Shown piece by piece: positions 36,416 to 48,911 of a stretch of 64,000 bases of DNA. Made by a program: the position numbers and the translations under genes. Source of the DNA: Linanthus parryae (Eukaryota; Streptophyta; Magnoliopsida; Ericales; Polemoniaceae); NCBI GenBank assembly GCA_023055425.1, contig JALGPY010000002.1:117378088-117442087 (forward strand). The letters run 5' to 3'. The notes under the pieces were generated by a model, which searched no databases, was not told the DNA's origin, and saw only the letters and a list, made by a program, of their open reading frames with translations. Within the stretch, counting starts at the first letter, position 1, and every line of letters begins with the position of its first letter.

Positions 36416-38217
36416 AGGTGCGCGGGGATGTCCTCACACGGGCATGGGGATATCCCTGGGCAAATCAATCAAATCGAGCAAATTGCGCTAACAGAAGAGC
36501 CAATGCAGAGCACTCCAGATGAGAAGCTCAAAGAAGCACCTGAATGCATGGAAGATAGGCCCAGACCACAAAAGCAAGAGCTAAAGGAAGTGTTCCTCAG
36601 CCCGAACGAGGAAAAGAAAAGGCCAGTCTTTCTAAGTGCGGACCTCACAAGCGAGGAGGAGCACGGACTGCTACAGCTCCTAACTGAATACAAGGACGTG
36701 TTCGCATGGGAGTACGATGAGATGCCGGGACTGGATACAAGCATCACTATGCACCGCTTAGACATCATTCCAGGGTCTAAGCCGGTAAAGCAGAGCACAA
36801 GAAGCTTCAGGCCGGAGCTTAACGTGAAAATCAAACAGGAGATTGTCAAACTCCTGGATGCCAAATTCATAGAGCCGAATCATCATCCCACATGGCTGGC
36901 CAACATCGTGTCAGTGGTGAAGAAGAACGGACAGCTTCGCATCTGCGTGGACTTCCGAGATCTCAATCGTTTCTGCCCTAAGGACGATTTTCCGCTGCCC
37001 AACATCGATTTGCTTATCGATTCAACAGCAGGCCATCGCATGTTCAGTTTCATGGACGGCTTCAGCGGGTACAACCAGATCAAGATGGACCCCGAAGACG
37101 CTCGGAAGACTGCATTCATCACTCCGGTGGGGGTGTTCAACTACACGGTGATGCCGTTCGGTCTCAAAAACGCGGGTGCAACCTATCAGCGGGCCATGAT
37201 GGCTCTGTTCCACGACATGATGCATAAAGAAGTGGAATTCTATGTGGATAACCTGGTGGTTAAATCCAAGCACGAAGCTGATCACCTCGCAGATCTACGG
37301 AAGGTGTTCAATAGATGTAGACGCTTTCAACTAAAGATGAATCCCATGAAATGCGCATTTGGGGTAACATCAGGGAAGTTCTTGGGATGCGTAGTTCATC
37401 GCCAAGGAATCGAGCCTGACCCTGCGAAAGTATCAGCCATAACCGGCATGACGCCGCCCCATAACCAGAGTGCCTTGAAGACATTTTTAGGAAAGCTATC
37501 CTATCTGCGGAGATTCATCCCAGCGATTGCCGAAATCACATGTTGTTTTAGTACTCTTCTCAAGAAGGACGCCGTGTACAACTGGGCTCCGGAGCACGAA
37601 GCTGCATTCGAAAAGCTGAAGGATCTGCTGACGTCCTCAAAAATAATGATCGCACCTCAACTGGGGTCACCGCTTCTGCTATATTTGACATCAACAAGGA
37701 GATCCATAGGAGCACTCTTGGCTCAGGAGTACGAAGGCCAGGAAAGGCCTATCTACTACATCTCTCGCATTGTGCAGCCTGCTGAATCGAGGTACACAGA
37801 CATCGAACGTCATTGCCTTGCTTTTTTTTTCGTAATAGAGAAATTGAAACACTACTTCTCATCGCATAAAGTAGTAGTGGTCACCAAAAGCGATCCCATA
37901 CGATACCTGCTAACTCACACTACTCCCGGCGGGAGATTGGCGAAATGGTACATGACCATCTCTCAATACGATATCACATGCGTGAGACCGCGAGCGATCA
38001 AGTCGCAGGCGGTAGCGGATCTGTTGGCACAGTTCCCCGACAACAGCCATGAGCCCGTGATCGAAGAAGAGCTCGAAGGACCTGAAATCTATGCAATCGA
38101 CGTGCCTTATTGGACGCTCCATTTCTACGGGTCGTCAACAAGGAAAGGCGGAGGCATTGGGATAGTCTTGACCAAACCAGATGGGAGGTCATACAGATGT
38201 CCGCAAAGCTCGATTTT

Positions 38218-38222
38218 GCAGT
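38218..38222. other. Copia-1 target-site duplication, left copy
   Basis: GCAGT immediately before the LTR. The identical GCAGT at 46735-46739 follows the right LTR. Removing one copy and the element rejoins the RNase H reading of element A as seen in element B. Confidence 0.95.
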
Positions 38223-39653
38223 TGTAGGGTTTTGATTCATGGATCGCGCAAACGGAAGCATAATTAAACAAACAACCATGCAAAACCCTCCAAGGATCAC
38301 ATGTCTAGATGCATAACGATAGTGAAGGTAAGAAATCATAAACACACCTTTGGGTTCTCCTTGATGACTTCAAACGCGAATAGTGTCACGTTCTCTATAG
38401 TTGATCCACGCCTAGAGTTGTTCCTAGATCTCCAATCACCTTGGTGCTAGCCCGGATTGAAAGGAGGGTGAAGAAATCACGCAAAACGAGACACCAAAAG
38501 GGGTTCGGCACCCTTTGTGGCGTCGGGGACAAGGGGCGGCGGCAAGGGGGCGGCGTCCCTCTTGTGGCTTGCTCTCTCTCTCCTTTGTTCTCTCCTACTC
38601 TTGTTATGTTCTCTTTAGATCATAAAAGTGTGTAGGGAAGGAAGGAGGAGGGTCCTTTATATAGTCCAACAACTCCTTGTTAACTACCTAAAGGACTTAT
38701 TCTAGTCCTACTAGAATTCAATTTAGTCCCTTCCTTGCAAATTAGTCCCTACTAAGTTTGCAAGGGTTTGCAAAGTGATCCTTCTAATTAATTAATCCAA
38801 TTAATTAATTCCACTATCTAGTACAACTCTATATAGCGTGTGACCCCATAGGTTCTATCTAGTTGGTAGCAACTCTTTGCTAATATGGAGCGGTTTCTAG
38901 CAAAACATCCATTCTAGCCAACTAATAGAATAGTCATCTAGACAACCTTGTACAAGTAATTGTCTCATCCCTTTGCCTCCATATCCGGATTGGACACGAG
39001 ACATACAAGTCACACTCGTATATCCAATCCCTAGTTTCTCGATCCATGGAATAGCCTTATTCGTGCAAATAACATCAATATCCTATATATTGATTTATTT
39101 GAGTCTGGCCAGACATTCTATAAGCACTATCCTCGAGTGGCCTCGGATATTTGCTCCCGTTATGTGGGAGGGGCAAATCCTCTCTACGTCCACTACGATC
39201 TCTAAGCTTGCTTCTCATTGTATCCAGTACACGCCTTTATAACTACCCAGTTACGGTGTAGCGTTTAACGCTACCAAGATCACAATGATCCACAACTAGA
39301 ATATCTAGTGACTTCAAGTCTAAGGATGACAATACCATTGTACCCGAGAAGCACCTGTGACTCAACATAACGTGTATGTAGCCTTCTCGGTAATGGGTCA
39401 ATCCAGTGCAACATTCCTTAATGCACACCTATGTGTTGGATCGTGATATCTCCATATCAATCCAACCCCATACTAGTCTATAGATGATTGTCCCATTTAA
39501 TCATTATACTTGACTAGGGATATTTAAGATAAACAACACGATTGTAAATCTAAGGACTTCATTATATTAAATATCCAATAAATAATAAATGAATTTCTAG
39601 CCAATTACAAATTCATACTAAACTAGATTGCCTCTAGGGCATCTATTCCAACA
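38223..39653 (-). repeat. 3' LTR of Copia-1
   Basis: 1431 bp, plus-strand edges tgtagggttttg and ctattccaaca. A minus-strand TATA box (CTATATAAAG) lies at 38655-38664. Confidence 0.95.
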
Positions 39654-39664
39654 GTCTCCCACTT
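39654..39664 (-). other. Polypurine tract of Copia-1
   Basis: Minus strand AAGTGGGAGAC directly before the 3' LTR (TGTTGGAATAG), the usual plus-strand primer position. Confidence 0.8.
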
Positions 39665-39667
39665 GCA

Positions 39668-42600
39668 CTAGAGCCAATCTGGCGCATCTCGTATGCCCAT
39701 ACTCCTAGTGTGCCCTACATGCTTCCACTGCGTGAGCGGCTTCGTAAGCGGGTCTGACAGATTATCATCTGTAGGAATCTTGCATATCCGAACGTCTCCT
39801 TTATCGATAATATCTCGAATCAGATGAAACTTCCTGAGCACGTGTTTGGACTTCTGGTGTGACCTAGGTTCCTTTGATTGCGCGATCGCCCCAGTGTTGT
39901 CACAGAACAACTCCACTGGATCCGCAATGCTAGGGACCACACCAAGTTCAGAAACAAACTTTCTGATCCAAACAGCCTCCTTTGCTGCGCCATTTGCAGC
40001 AATGTACTCAGCCTCTGTTGTAGAATCAGCTACCGTCTCTTGCTTGGAACTCTTCCAGCTCACCGCTGCTCCATTCAGGCAAAACACATATCCCGACTGT
40101 GATCTAAAGTCATCTCTATCGGTTTGGAAGCTTGCATCAGTGTAACCCCTTACACGCAACTCTTCCTCACCGCCAAACATCAAGAAAGCATCCTTAGTTC
40201 TTCTCAAGTACTTTAGGATGTTCTTGACAGCAATCCAGTGACTCTCACCTGGATTGGATTGGTATCTGCTTGTCATACTCAAGGCATATGACACATCTGG
40301 TCTAGTACATAACATGGCGTACATGATAGATCCTATGGCCGAGGCATAGGGAATCCTACTCATGCGTTCCTTCTCAATCTCATTGGAAGGACAACCACTC
40401 TTCGAAAGAGTGACTCCATGTGACATGGGCAAGAATCCCTTCTTGGAATCTTGCATGTTGAACCGTTTCAACACCTTGTCAATATATGTACTTTGACTTA
40501 GGCCTAGCAACCTCTTAGATCTATCTCTATAGATCTTTATACCGAGTATATAGGCTGCTTCCCCTAAGTCCTTCATTGAGAAACACTTTCCTAGCCAATC
40601 TTTCACAGATTGCAGCATGGGAATGTCGTTTCCAATGAGTAGTATGTCATCCACATACAAGACCAGAAAAGCTACAGAGCTCCCACTAACCTTCTTGTAG
40701 ACACAAGACTCATCTTCGTTTCTGATGAAGTCAAACTCTTTGACCACTTCATCAAAACGTCGATTCCAACTCCTAGAAGCTTGCTTCAATCCATAAATGG
40801 ATCGTTGCAGTTTACAGACTTTGTTGGCTTGCTTTGGATCCTCAAAACCCTCCGGCTGCATCATATACACGTCCTCGAGGAGATTCCCATAAAGGAATGC
40901 TGTTTTGACATCCATCTGCCAAATCTCATAGTCGTAGTATGCTGCAATTGCAAGTAGGATTCGGATGGATTTGGTCATAGCGACTGGTGAAAAGGTTTCA
41001 TCATAGTCAATACCATGAATCTGTCTGAATCCTTTAGCCACCAATCGGCCCTTATAGGTAATCACATTACCATCCATGTCGATCTTCTTCTTGAAGACCC
41101 ACTTGCACCCTATGGGCCGCGCCCCATCAGGTGGTTCCACCAAAGTCCATACTTTGTTGGTATACATGGATTCCATCTCGGATCTCATGGCCTCAAGCCA
41201 CTTCTGCGAGTCTGGGCCACTCATGGCCTCCTCATAGGTAGTAGGCTCATCATCTATGAGCATCGTGTCACCGGAATCAGTTACGAGAAGTCCGTACCTC
41301 TCGGGTTCCTGGCGCACTCTACTAGATCTACGAAGCTCTTGTGTTACCTGAACAGGTGGATCCACAACTGCTTGTGATTCCTGTTCATGTTCCATAATCG
41401 GTTCAGTAATTTGTGGTTCTTGAACTTCTTCAAGTTCTACATTCCTCCCACTTGCTTCTTTAGAGACAAACTCTCTTTATAGAAACACGCCGGTCCGAGC
41501 AACAAACACTTTGTTCTCGGTTGGATTGTAGAAGTAGTATCCCTTAGTTTCCTTAGGGTACCCCACAAATTTACACTTATCCGATTTAGGCCCTAGCTTG
41601 TCTGATTGTAAACGTTTTACATAGACATCGCAGCCCCAAATCCTCATGAACGACAGTGTGGGACGCCTCCCACTCCACATCTCATATGGTGTCTTCATGA
41701 CTGATTTAGATGGAACACGGTTAATGGTAAAAGCTGCACTTAATAGAGCGCAGCCCCAAAACGATAATGGAAGATCGGTTTGACACATCATAGACCGAAC
41801 CATATCCAATAGGGTTCGATTCCTCCTCTCAGACACGCCATTCCATTGTGGCGTTCCGGGTGGAGTGAGTTGGGACACGATCCCACACTCTCTAAGATAG
41901 TCGTCAAACTCTTGGCTTAAGTATTCTCCTCCACGATCCGATCGTAGAGCCTTGATACTTTTGCCAAGTTGCTTCTCTACTTCATTCTTGAATTCTTTGA
42001 ACACTTCAAAGGATTCGGATTTTGCCCTCATAAGGTACACAAATCCATATCTACTGTAATCATCAGTAAACGTAATGAAGTAGACATAACCACCCCTGGC
42101 AGGCGTGGCAAATGGCCCACACACATCGGTATGTATGAGCGCCAATTGCTCACTAGTCCTCTCACCTTTCTTATTGAAAGGGGACTTTGTCATTTTTCCC
42201 AATAAACAAGCCTCACATGTCTCATATGATTCAAAATCAAATGAGTCTAGCAATCCATCCTTATGGAGTCTAGATACACGTTTCTCATTTATATGGCCTA
42301 AACGACAATGCCATAAATAAGCAGGATTTAAATCATTTATTTTAATCCGCTTGGTATTAATGTTGTAGACAGGATTACTTAGATCAAGGACGTAAAGTCC
42401 ATTAAATAATTGCGCACTAAAATAGTGAATATTATTCAAATAAAAGGAACAACAATTGTTCTTTATTGAAATAATAAAACCTTCCTTGTCCAAACAAGAA
42501 ATAAAAATAATGTTTCTGCTCATAGCAGGCACAAAATAGCAATTATTTAATTCTAAAACTAATCCTGAAGGCAGAGATAGCTCGCAAACGCCTATGGCCA

Positions 42601-43618
42601 ACGCAGCAACCTTTGCTCCATTCCCAACGCGCAGATCTACCTCCCCTTTAGCCAATCTTTTACTTCTCTTTAGATCCTGCATATTTCGACAAATATGAGA
42701 TCCACATCCAGTATCTAATACCCATGATGTAGAGACAGTTAAATTGACATCTACAACAAAAATACCTGGTGGTGGTGGAATCACTATTCCAAGCCGCTTG
42801 TCCTCCAGATATTTTGGGCAGTTCCTCCTCCAGTGTCCCGGTTGACTACAGTAGTGACATTCACCCTTAGTCACGACCTTGGCAATCCCACCAACAGGCT
42901 TAAGGGCTTGTTCCTTGGACTTAGCAACTGACTTGCCTTTGCCCTTGGAGGAAGAGGCAAACTTTTTACCCTTTCCTTTATGCACCATCATAATGGCCTT
43001 GCCCTTACCCTTGTTGATGCTCTGTTCAGCCGTCCTCAACATGTTGAGCAAATCTGGCAGTGGTTTAACGATCTCGTTCATGTTATAGTTCATAATGAAC
43101 TGTCCATAGCTCTCGGGCAACGATTGCAACACGAGATCGGTTGCCAACTCTTGGCCGACCGGGAACCCAAGCCGGGCGAGATTCTCCAAGTACCCGATCA
43201 TTCGGAGTACATGGGGTCCCACCGGGTTCCCTTCTGCCAGATGACATTTGAACAGTGCCTTTGAGACCTCATACCTTTCTACCCTCGCCTGCTCTTGGAA
43301 GAGCTGCTTTAGATGTTCGATCATATCGACAACATTCATGTTCTCATGTTGCTTCTGAAGCTCAGAGGTCATGGTGCAAAGCATTAGGCAGGCCGCATCA
43401 TTAGCGTCATCAACACGCTTTTGATACGCCTTTAAGGCAGCAGGTGTCTGATTCTCTGGACCTTCTGGAACTTGCTCCTCTATTGCGTACAACTTTTTCT
43501 CTTGCTTGAGAACAATTCTCAAGTTTCTGTACCAATCGAGAAAGTTGGTTCCTGAGAGCTTGTCCTTCTCAAGGACAGATCGTAGGGAATGTTGTGAACT
43601 CGATGAGTTGTTTGCCAT
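39668..43618 (-). pseudogene. Copia-1 gag-pol polyprotein with one internal stop
   Basis: One frame of 1317 codons starts MANNSSSS. Domains in order: gag (QELATDLVLQSLPESYGQF); CCHC knuckle CHYCSQPGHWRRNC; protease WVLDTGCGSHIC; GAG-pre-integrase HCRLGHINEKR; integrase with FTDDYSRYG, RSDRGGEY and GVSERRNRTL; RT with GCKWVFKKK and LYVDDILLIGND; RNase H with TDASF and STTEAEYIA. The frame is broken once, by TAA at 41477-41479 (codon 714), between integrase and RT. Reading resumes in the same frame, so only truncated gag-integrase would be made without readthrough. All recognisable catalytic residues are otherwise present. The element could still be mobilised by proteins of relatives, since its LTRs, primer site and tract are intact. 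Confidence 0.95.
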
Positions 43619-45290
43619 TTGGAATTCTACAAAAGGAAAATACGCAAGTTTTAGTATTTGTGAATTTTTGACTATATTTAATAATGGCTAGTTTATTAAA
43701 TATAGCTCCCACTATTTTTCTACGGATTAATAACCCTCAAGATATTAATGCGGAAAATATCCTTATATTTTCTAGTGGGCCAAGATCCATCTTTTTCATC
43801 TCCTTATGAGCTTGCTTTGGCAAGTCACCCATAATTCGATTACTTCTTAGGTAGGAACAATTCCAATTGCATCCCATATGCAACTCTTGGTTCAATCGGG
43901 CAAATAACTCCTTATTTATCCATCCATATGGATAATCCCAATTGATTGCCTCTAGGTTTCTTAATCAAATTAATAGCCTAGTTGTGCTCAACCTCTTATC
44001 TAAACAATTGCACATTGTTACGTGCCATCGCATTCCATCATTATGAACCAAGTCGCCATGCTTTGGCACGCACGAACTTGATAAATAATGATGATAATGA
44101 GTGTTTAAATAACGAGAAGGCAAGAACACAATATTGAAAATTTGAGGGATTTTTCTTCAATTTTTAATTATTTTGTTGATCAATATCAACTAATCTATCT
44201 ATTTGAGTTTGGGCACAACTCCAAATAATAGATCCGGGTTGTCTAATTATCTTATTATCCTAATTGCATGCATCATCCATACACCAACCACACAAATAAT
44301 AAGACAATAAATAAACAACCACAAAACAGAAATTAAACGTGATGTGGATATGGCCTTTTCTAGACTAAGATAATTCCAAGCCAATGGAATTATCTATGAA
44401 CCCTAAACAAACACACATCTCCATGCGTCTTGATCTTTTGGTCCATCCTTCATAGTCATGTGGAATGCTCCATGCTCCATGCTCCATCTTTTGAGGCTTC
44501 TTTGGCTTTGGGCTTCTTTTCTCCAATCTTGGCTAACAATCTACTTTATCTAGCACTAGCTAATATCTATACTAAATAAAATAAATCTCACAAGTTGAGA
44601 AAAAAATGGCACGCAGGCCATAAAACCCTAATTAATTATTACAATTAATTGATCAGCTCGCAGGCCGTAAAACCAAACCACAAAATTAAACATCCACATC
44701 AAACCACATCCTAAGGCCATATCCAATCACCATACGATTTGCACATAAACAGTTAAAATCCAATTTTAACGCGCTTGGTCAATTTTAATTGATTTTAGGA
44801 TTTCTAGGGTTAAAACGGTCCATGGGCCCAACAATCCAATTGCCCGGGCCCAAATTAGTGAACCATAAGGCCCTAGGGCCGGCCCGGCCCAAAACCCGCA
44901 AGCTAGGCCCGCGGGTTAGGGCCGCCCGGCCCCTTAGGGCGCCAAGCTTGGGCGGCAAGCAAGGGGGGCGGCTCCCTAGAGGCCGAACCTTCCTTGTGGA
45001 GGTTGTTTCCAAAACAACCTCCTTGCTTGGAGCCCAAGTTTGGTTGTTTCCTTGTTGTGGGAGAACTCCTTCTTCCCCAAGGATGCCCAAACCCTAGATC
45101 TAAGATCCTAAAATTTCTCAAACTCACCAATTCATGCATCCAATGCAATAATTGGGTCTTGTTATGATTAATTCTTTGACAAATTGCATCCAATGCTTGA
45201 TTTGTCTTGTTTTACGCGATAAACAACAAATTAAGGTGTAAAACAACAAGAATGTAACACATAAACTACGTTTATGCTCTATGACCTGTG
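43619..45290 (-). other. Copia-1 leader (5' untranslated region)
   Basis: About 1.67 kb separates the primer site from the gag start. It is GC-rich at 44820-45010 and AT-rich elsewhere. Short frames here have no motif. Confidence 0.8.
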
Positions 45291-45302
45291 GCTCTGATAC
45301 CA
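45291..45302 (-). other. Primer binding site of Copia-1
   Basis: Minus strand TGGTATCAGAGC, complementary to the 3' end of initiator tRNA-Met. It lies one base from the 5' LTR. Confidence 0.93.
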
Positions 45303-45303
45303 C

Positions 45304-46734
45304 TGTAGGGTTTTGATTCATGGATCGCGCAAACGGAAGCATAATTAAACAAACAACCATGCAAAACCCTCCAAGGATCACAAGTCTAGATGCATAACGA
45401 TAGTGAAGGTAAGAAATCATAAACACACCTTTGGGTTCTCCTTGATGACTTCAAACGCGAATAGTGTCACGTTCTCTATAGTTGATCCACGCCTAGAGTT
45501 GTTCCTAGATCTCCAATCACCTTGGTGCTAGCCCGGATTGAAAGGAGGGTGAAGAAATCACGCAAAACGAGACACCAAAAGGGGTTCGGCACCCTTTGTG
45601 GCGTCGGGGACAAGGGGCGGCGGCAAGGGGGCGGCGTCCCTCTTGTGGCTTGCTCTCTCTCTCCTTTGTTCTCTCCTACTCTTGTTATGTTCTCTTTAGA
45701 TCATAAAAGTGTGTAGGGAAGGAAGGAGGAGGGTCCTTTATATAGTCCAACAACTCCTTGTTAACTACCTGAAGGACTTATTCTAGTCCTACTAGAATTC
45801 AATTTAGTCCCTTCCTTGCAAATTAGTCCCTACTAAGTTTGCAAGGGTTTGCAAAGTGATCCTTCTAATTAATTAATCCAATTAATTAATTCCACTATCT
45901 AGTACAACTCTATATAGCGTGTGACCCCATAGGTTCTATCTAGTTGGTAGCAACTCTTTGCTAATATGGAGCGGTTTCTAGCAAAACATCCATTCTAGCC
46001 AACTAATAGAATAGTCATCTAGACAACCTTGTACAAGTAATTGTCTCATCCCTTTGCCTCCATATCCGGATTGGACACGAGACATACAAGTCACACTCGT
46101 ATATCCAATCCCTAGTTTCTCGATCCATGGAATAGCCTTATTCGTGCAAATAACATCAATATCCTATATATTGATTTATTTGAGTCTGGCCAGACATTCT
46201 ATAAGCACTATCCTCGAGTGGCCTCGGATATTTGCTCCCGTTATGTGGGAGGGGCAAATCCTCTCTACGTCCACTACGATCTCTAAGCTTGCTTCTCATT
46301 GTATCCAGTACACGCCTTTATAACTACCCAGTTACGGTGTAGCGTTTAACGCTACCAAGATCACAATGATCCACAACTAGAATATCTAGTGACTTCAAGT
46401 CTAAGGATGACAATACCATTGTACCCGAGAAGCACCTGTGACTCAACATAACGTGTATGTAGCCTTCTCGGTAATGGGTCAATCCAGTGCAACATTCCTT
46501 AATGCACACCTATGTGTTGGATCGTGATATCTCCATATCAATCCAACCCCATACTAGTCTATAGATGATTGTCCCATTTAATCATTATACTTGACTAGGG
46601 ATATTTAAGATAAACAACACGATTGTAAATCTAAGGACTTCATTATATTAAATATCCAATAAATAATAAATGAATTTCTAGCCAATTACAAATTCATACT
46701 AAACTAGATTGCCTCTAGGGCATCTATTCCAACA
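45304..46734 (-). repeat. 5' LTR of Copia-1
   Basis: 1431 bp with the same edges as the 3' LTR and two differences in total. The TATA box (minus) is at about 45736-45745. Confidence 0.95.
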
Positions 46735-46739
46735 GCAGT
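46735..46739. other. Copia-1 target-site duplication, right copy
   Basis: GCAGT, identical to 38218-38222. Confidence 0.95.
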
Positions 46740-48670
46740 CACCAACAACGAGGCAGAATATGAAGCCCTCATAGCGGGACTGCGCGCAGCAAAAGCTTTG
46801 GAAGTAAGCAATCTGACGGTCATGGGAGACTCCAAGTTGATCGTCAAGCAAGCCTCGGGCGAATACGGTTTGAAAGAGATTAACCTTCTGTCTTACCGCA
46901 CCCTAGTACAAAAAGCTGGTACAGCAATTCTGCGATGTAAGGTACGAGCACAAGCCCCGAGCAGACAACAGGCATGCAGATGCTTTGGCAACCTTGGGAT
47001 CCAAGGTCAGTACAGACAAATGTCCCGCGAGGATCTCGATCGAAGTGCGGACATCGTCAGCGTTGACAGAAGACGCGTGCGACGACGAACACATGGATGA
47101 TTCGGACTGGAGAAAAGCAGTCTTACGAGCTATTGCAGAAGGCCCAAGCAGTGAAGGCTGGGCACTCACAAAAGGGTACTGCATACATGACAACACCCTT
47201 TACTACAAAGGCCCTAGTGGAATACTCATGCGATGTGTTTCCGAGCAAGACGGACAATTGCTGCTGGAGAAGATTCACCAACATGCTTGCGGCGAAAGCG
47301 AGGTGTCAATCTATCGAAAGGCTCAGAGATATGGCATTCATTGGCCAGACATGTCGACAGCTGCGGCCCTGATATAAGGGAAGTGCGAAAATTGCGCACT
47401 AATCAAAGATTCTCTACTCATCGCTCTAACCGATGATGACACAGATTGGAGGAAGCCTCTCTTTGACTTTCTCACTCAGGGTACCATGCCCGAATCGAGA
47501 AAAGAAGCCGAAAAATTGAAGAGGAAAGCATCTCGATACGTAGTACAAGAAAACCTGCTTTGGCGAAGAGGTCATGAGGGCAACTTGCTGCGATGTCTAG
47601 ACGGCAGAGAAGCACAAGAAGTCATGGACCTTTCTCATCAGGTGGAACACCAAGGAGGTGCGAAATTATGCAGGCAGCTCCTCTCAATTGGATATTTCTG
47701 GCCCACGATGGAGGTCGATTGCCGCACCAAAGTACGACGCTTCCAGGAGTGCCAATTCAAAGGAAACCTAGTGCACGCTCCCGCCGTGGATCTACATGCA
47801 TTAGGGACGCCATGGCCATTTCACACATGGGCTCTAGACTTCATCGGTCCCATCCGACCAACGTCACACGGGAATCATTTTATTCTCACCGCAACTGAGC
47901 TATTCACCAAATGGGTGGAAGCCATACCACTGAAGACGGCAAATGCGCTAGCTGTGGTCAACTTCATCCAGGAAAACATCATATGCAGGTTCGGAATCCC
48001 AAACACCATTCTTTCAGATAACGGTACTCCCTTTGTTAATCGCCAGGTAGCTGCGAAATTAGCGGAGTACAATATCAGGCAGATATGTTCTACCCCTTAT
48101 TACCCGAAGGGAAACGGACAAGACGAAGCGACCAACAAAACGCTGTTGAGAATTTTGAGCAAGATGGTCGCAGATGACCACAAGAAGTGGGCCGACTCTC
48201 TAAGCATAGCTCTGTGGGCCTACCGAACTTCTCCAAGGACACCCACGGGGGCCTCACCATTCCTACTATGCTATGGGGCCGAGGCCGTGGTACCTGCGGA
48301 GGTGAGAGTCAATTCGGCAAGGCTAGCCTTCCACGCACTCTACGAAAATCAACGTGATCATGACTTAGTCTTGCTGAAGGAAAAGCGAGAACAAGCCAAA
48401 AGGACCAACAAGCGATATCAAGAAAGGATTGCTCGCGCTTACAATAAGACGGTCCAGCGAAGAGATTTCGCAGTTGGAGACTTGGTCCTGCGCGCATCTG
48501 ACCACTGCATGCGAGAAGCGGCTCACCCAAAGTTCGCAGCCAATTGGGAAGGACCCTTCGAAGTCACAGAAGTCTTCGACAGTGGCTACTGCAGCATACG
48601 AAGGTTGCACGGCACAACCTCAACCCCGAGTTCAGTCAACATGCGCTGGATTAAGAAGTACTATCCCTGA

Positions 48671-48911
48671 CTTCTCTCATTTCATGCGTTTTATTATAAC
48701 GTCGCTTAATCTCTTGTATGGTTATGATTTACACAATCTCCTCTCCCATATGAGAGGATTGTAATCTCATCTCTCCCATATGAGAGTGTTATAATAAGAG
48801 ACTTCTCCCAAATGAGAACTTTATATTTCTCATTTGTCAATTGTGCTTCAGTTTAGTTTGTTATAACTGTTAACAATGGTTATCCGCCACAATAGCAATC
48901 TATATAAATGC
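48671..48911 (+). other. Element A sequence between pol and tandem repeats
   Basis: Non-coding. It contains three copies of a ctctcccatatgagag-type inverted repeat (48741-48790) that could form hairpins. Element B has the same motif at about 56990-57035. Confidence 0.6.

Larger units (their letters stand above)
38223..46734 (-). mobile_element. Copia-1, full-length Ty1/copia retrotransposon, 8512 bp
   Basis: Two LTRs of exactly 1431 bp flank a minus-strand polyprotein, a primer binding site and a polypurine tract. The flanking GCAGT repeats are perfect. I counted two differences between the LTRs (38302 against 45383, and the aligned a/g pair near 38691 and 45772), so insertion was recent. 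One premature stop in the polyprotein is the only lesion I could see. Confidence 0.97.
36428..48670 (+). pseudogene. Gypsy element A pol, split by Copia-1 and damaged
   Basis: Pol (36428-38222 and 46740-48670) encodes RT, RNase H, a second (archaeal-type) RNase H and integrase, the set typical of the Tat clade. RT shows QLRICVDFRDLN and VMPFGLKNAGATYQR. The catalytic box is FYVDN instead of YVDD (AAC at 37250-37252). A one-base loss near 38187 shifts the frame just before Copia-1, which sits in the second RNase H. After Copia-1 an extra A near 46914 shifts the frame again, and a TAA lies at 47375-47377. The integrase zinc finger has Phe for one Cys (47741-47743). Integrase keeps WALDFIGPI, ILSDNGTPF and an intact C-terminus to TGA at 48668-48670. 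Confidence 0.92.

Noticed and set aside
39243..39428. Small frames repeated at 46324-46509 and similar pairs in both Copia-1 LTRs
   Set aside because: Identical because the LTRs are identical; no coding signature.
44785..45097. Overlapping 100-codon frames on both strands
   Set aside because: GC-rich stretch of the Copia-1 leader; both strands open by composition, no motif.
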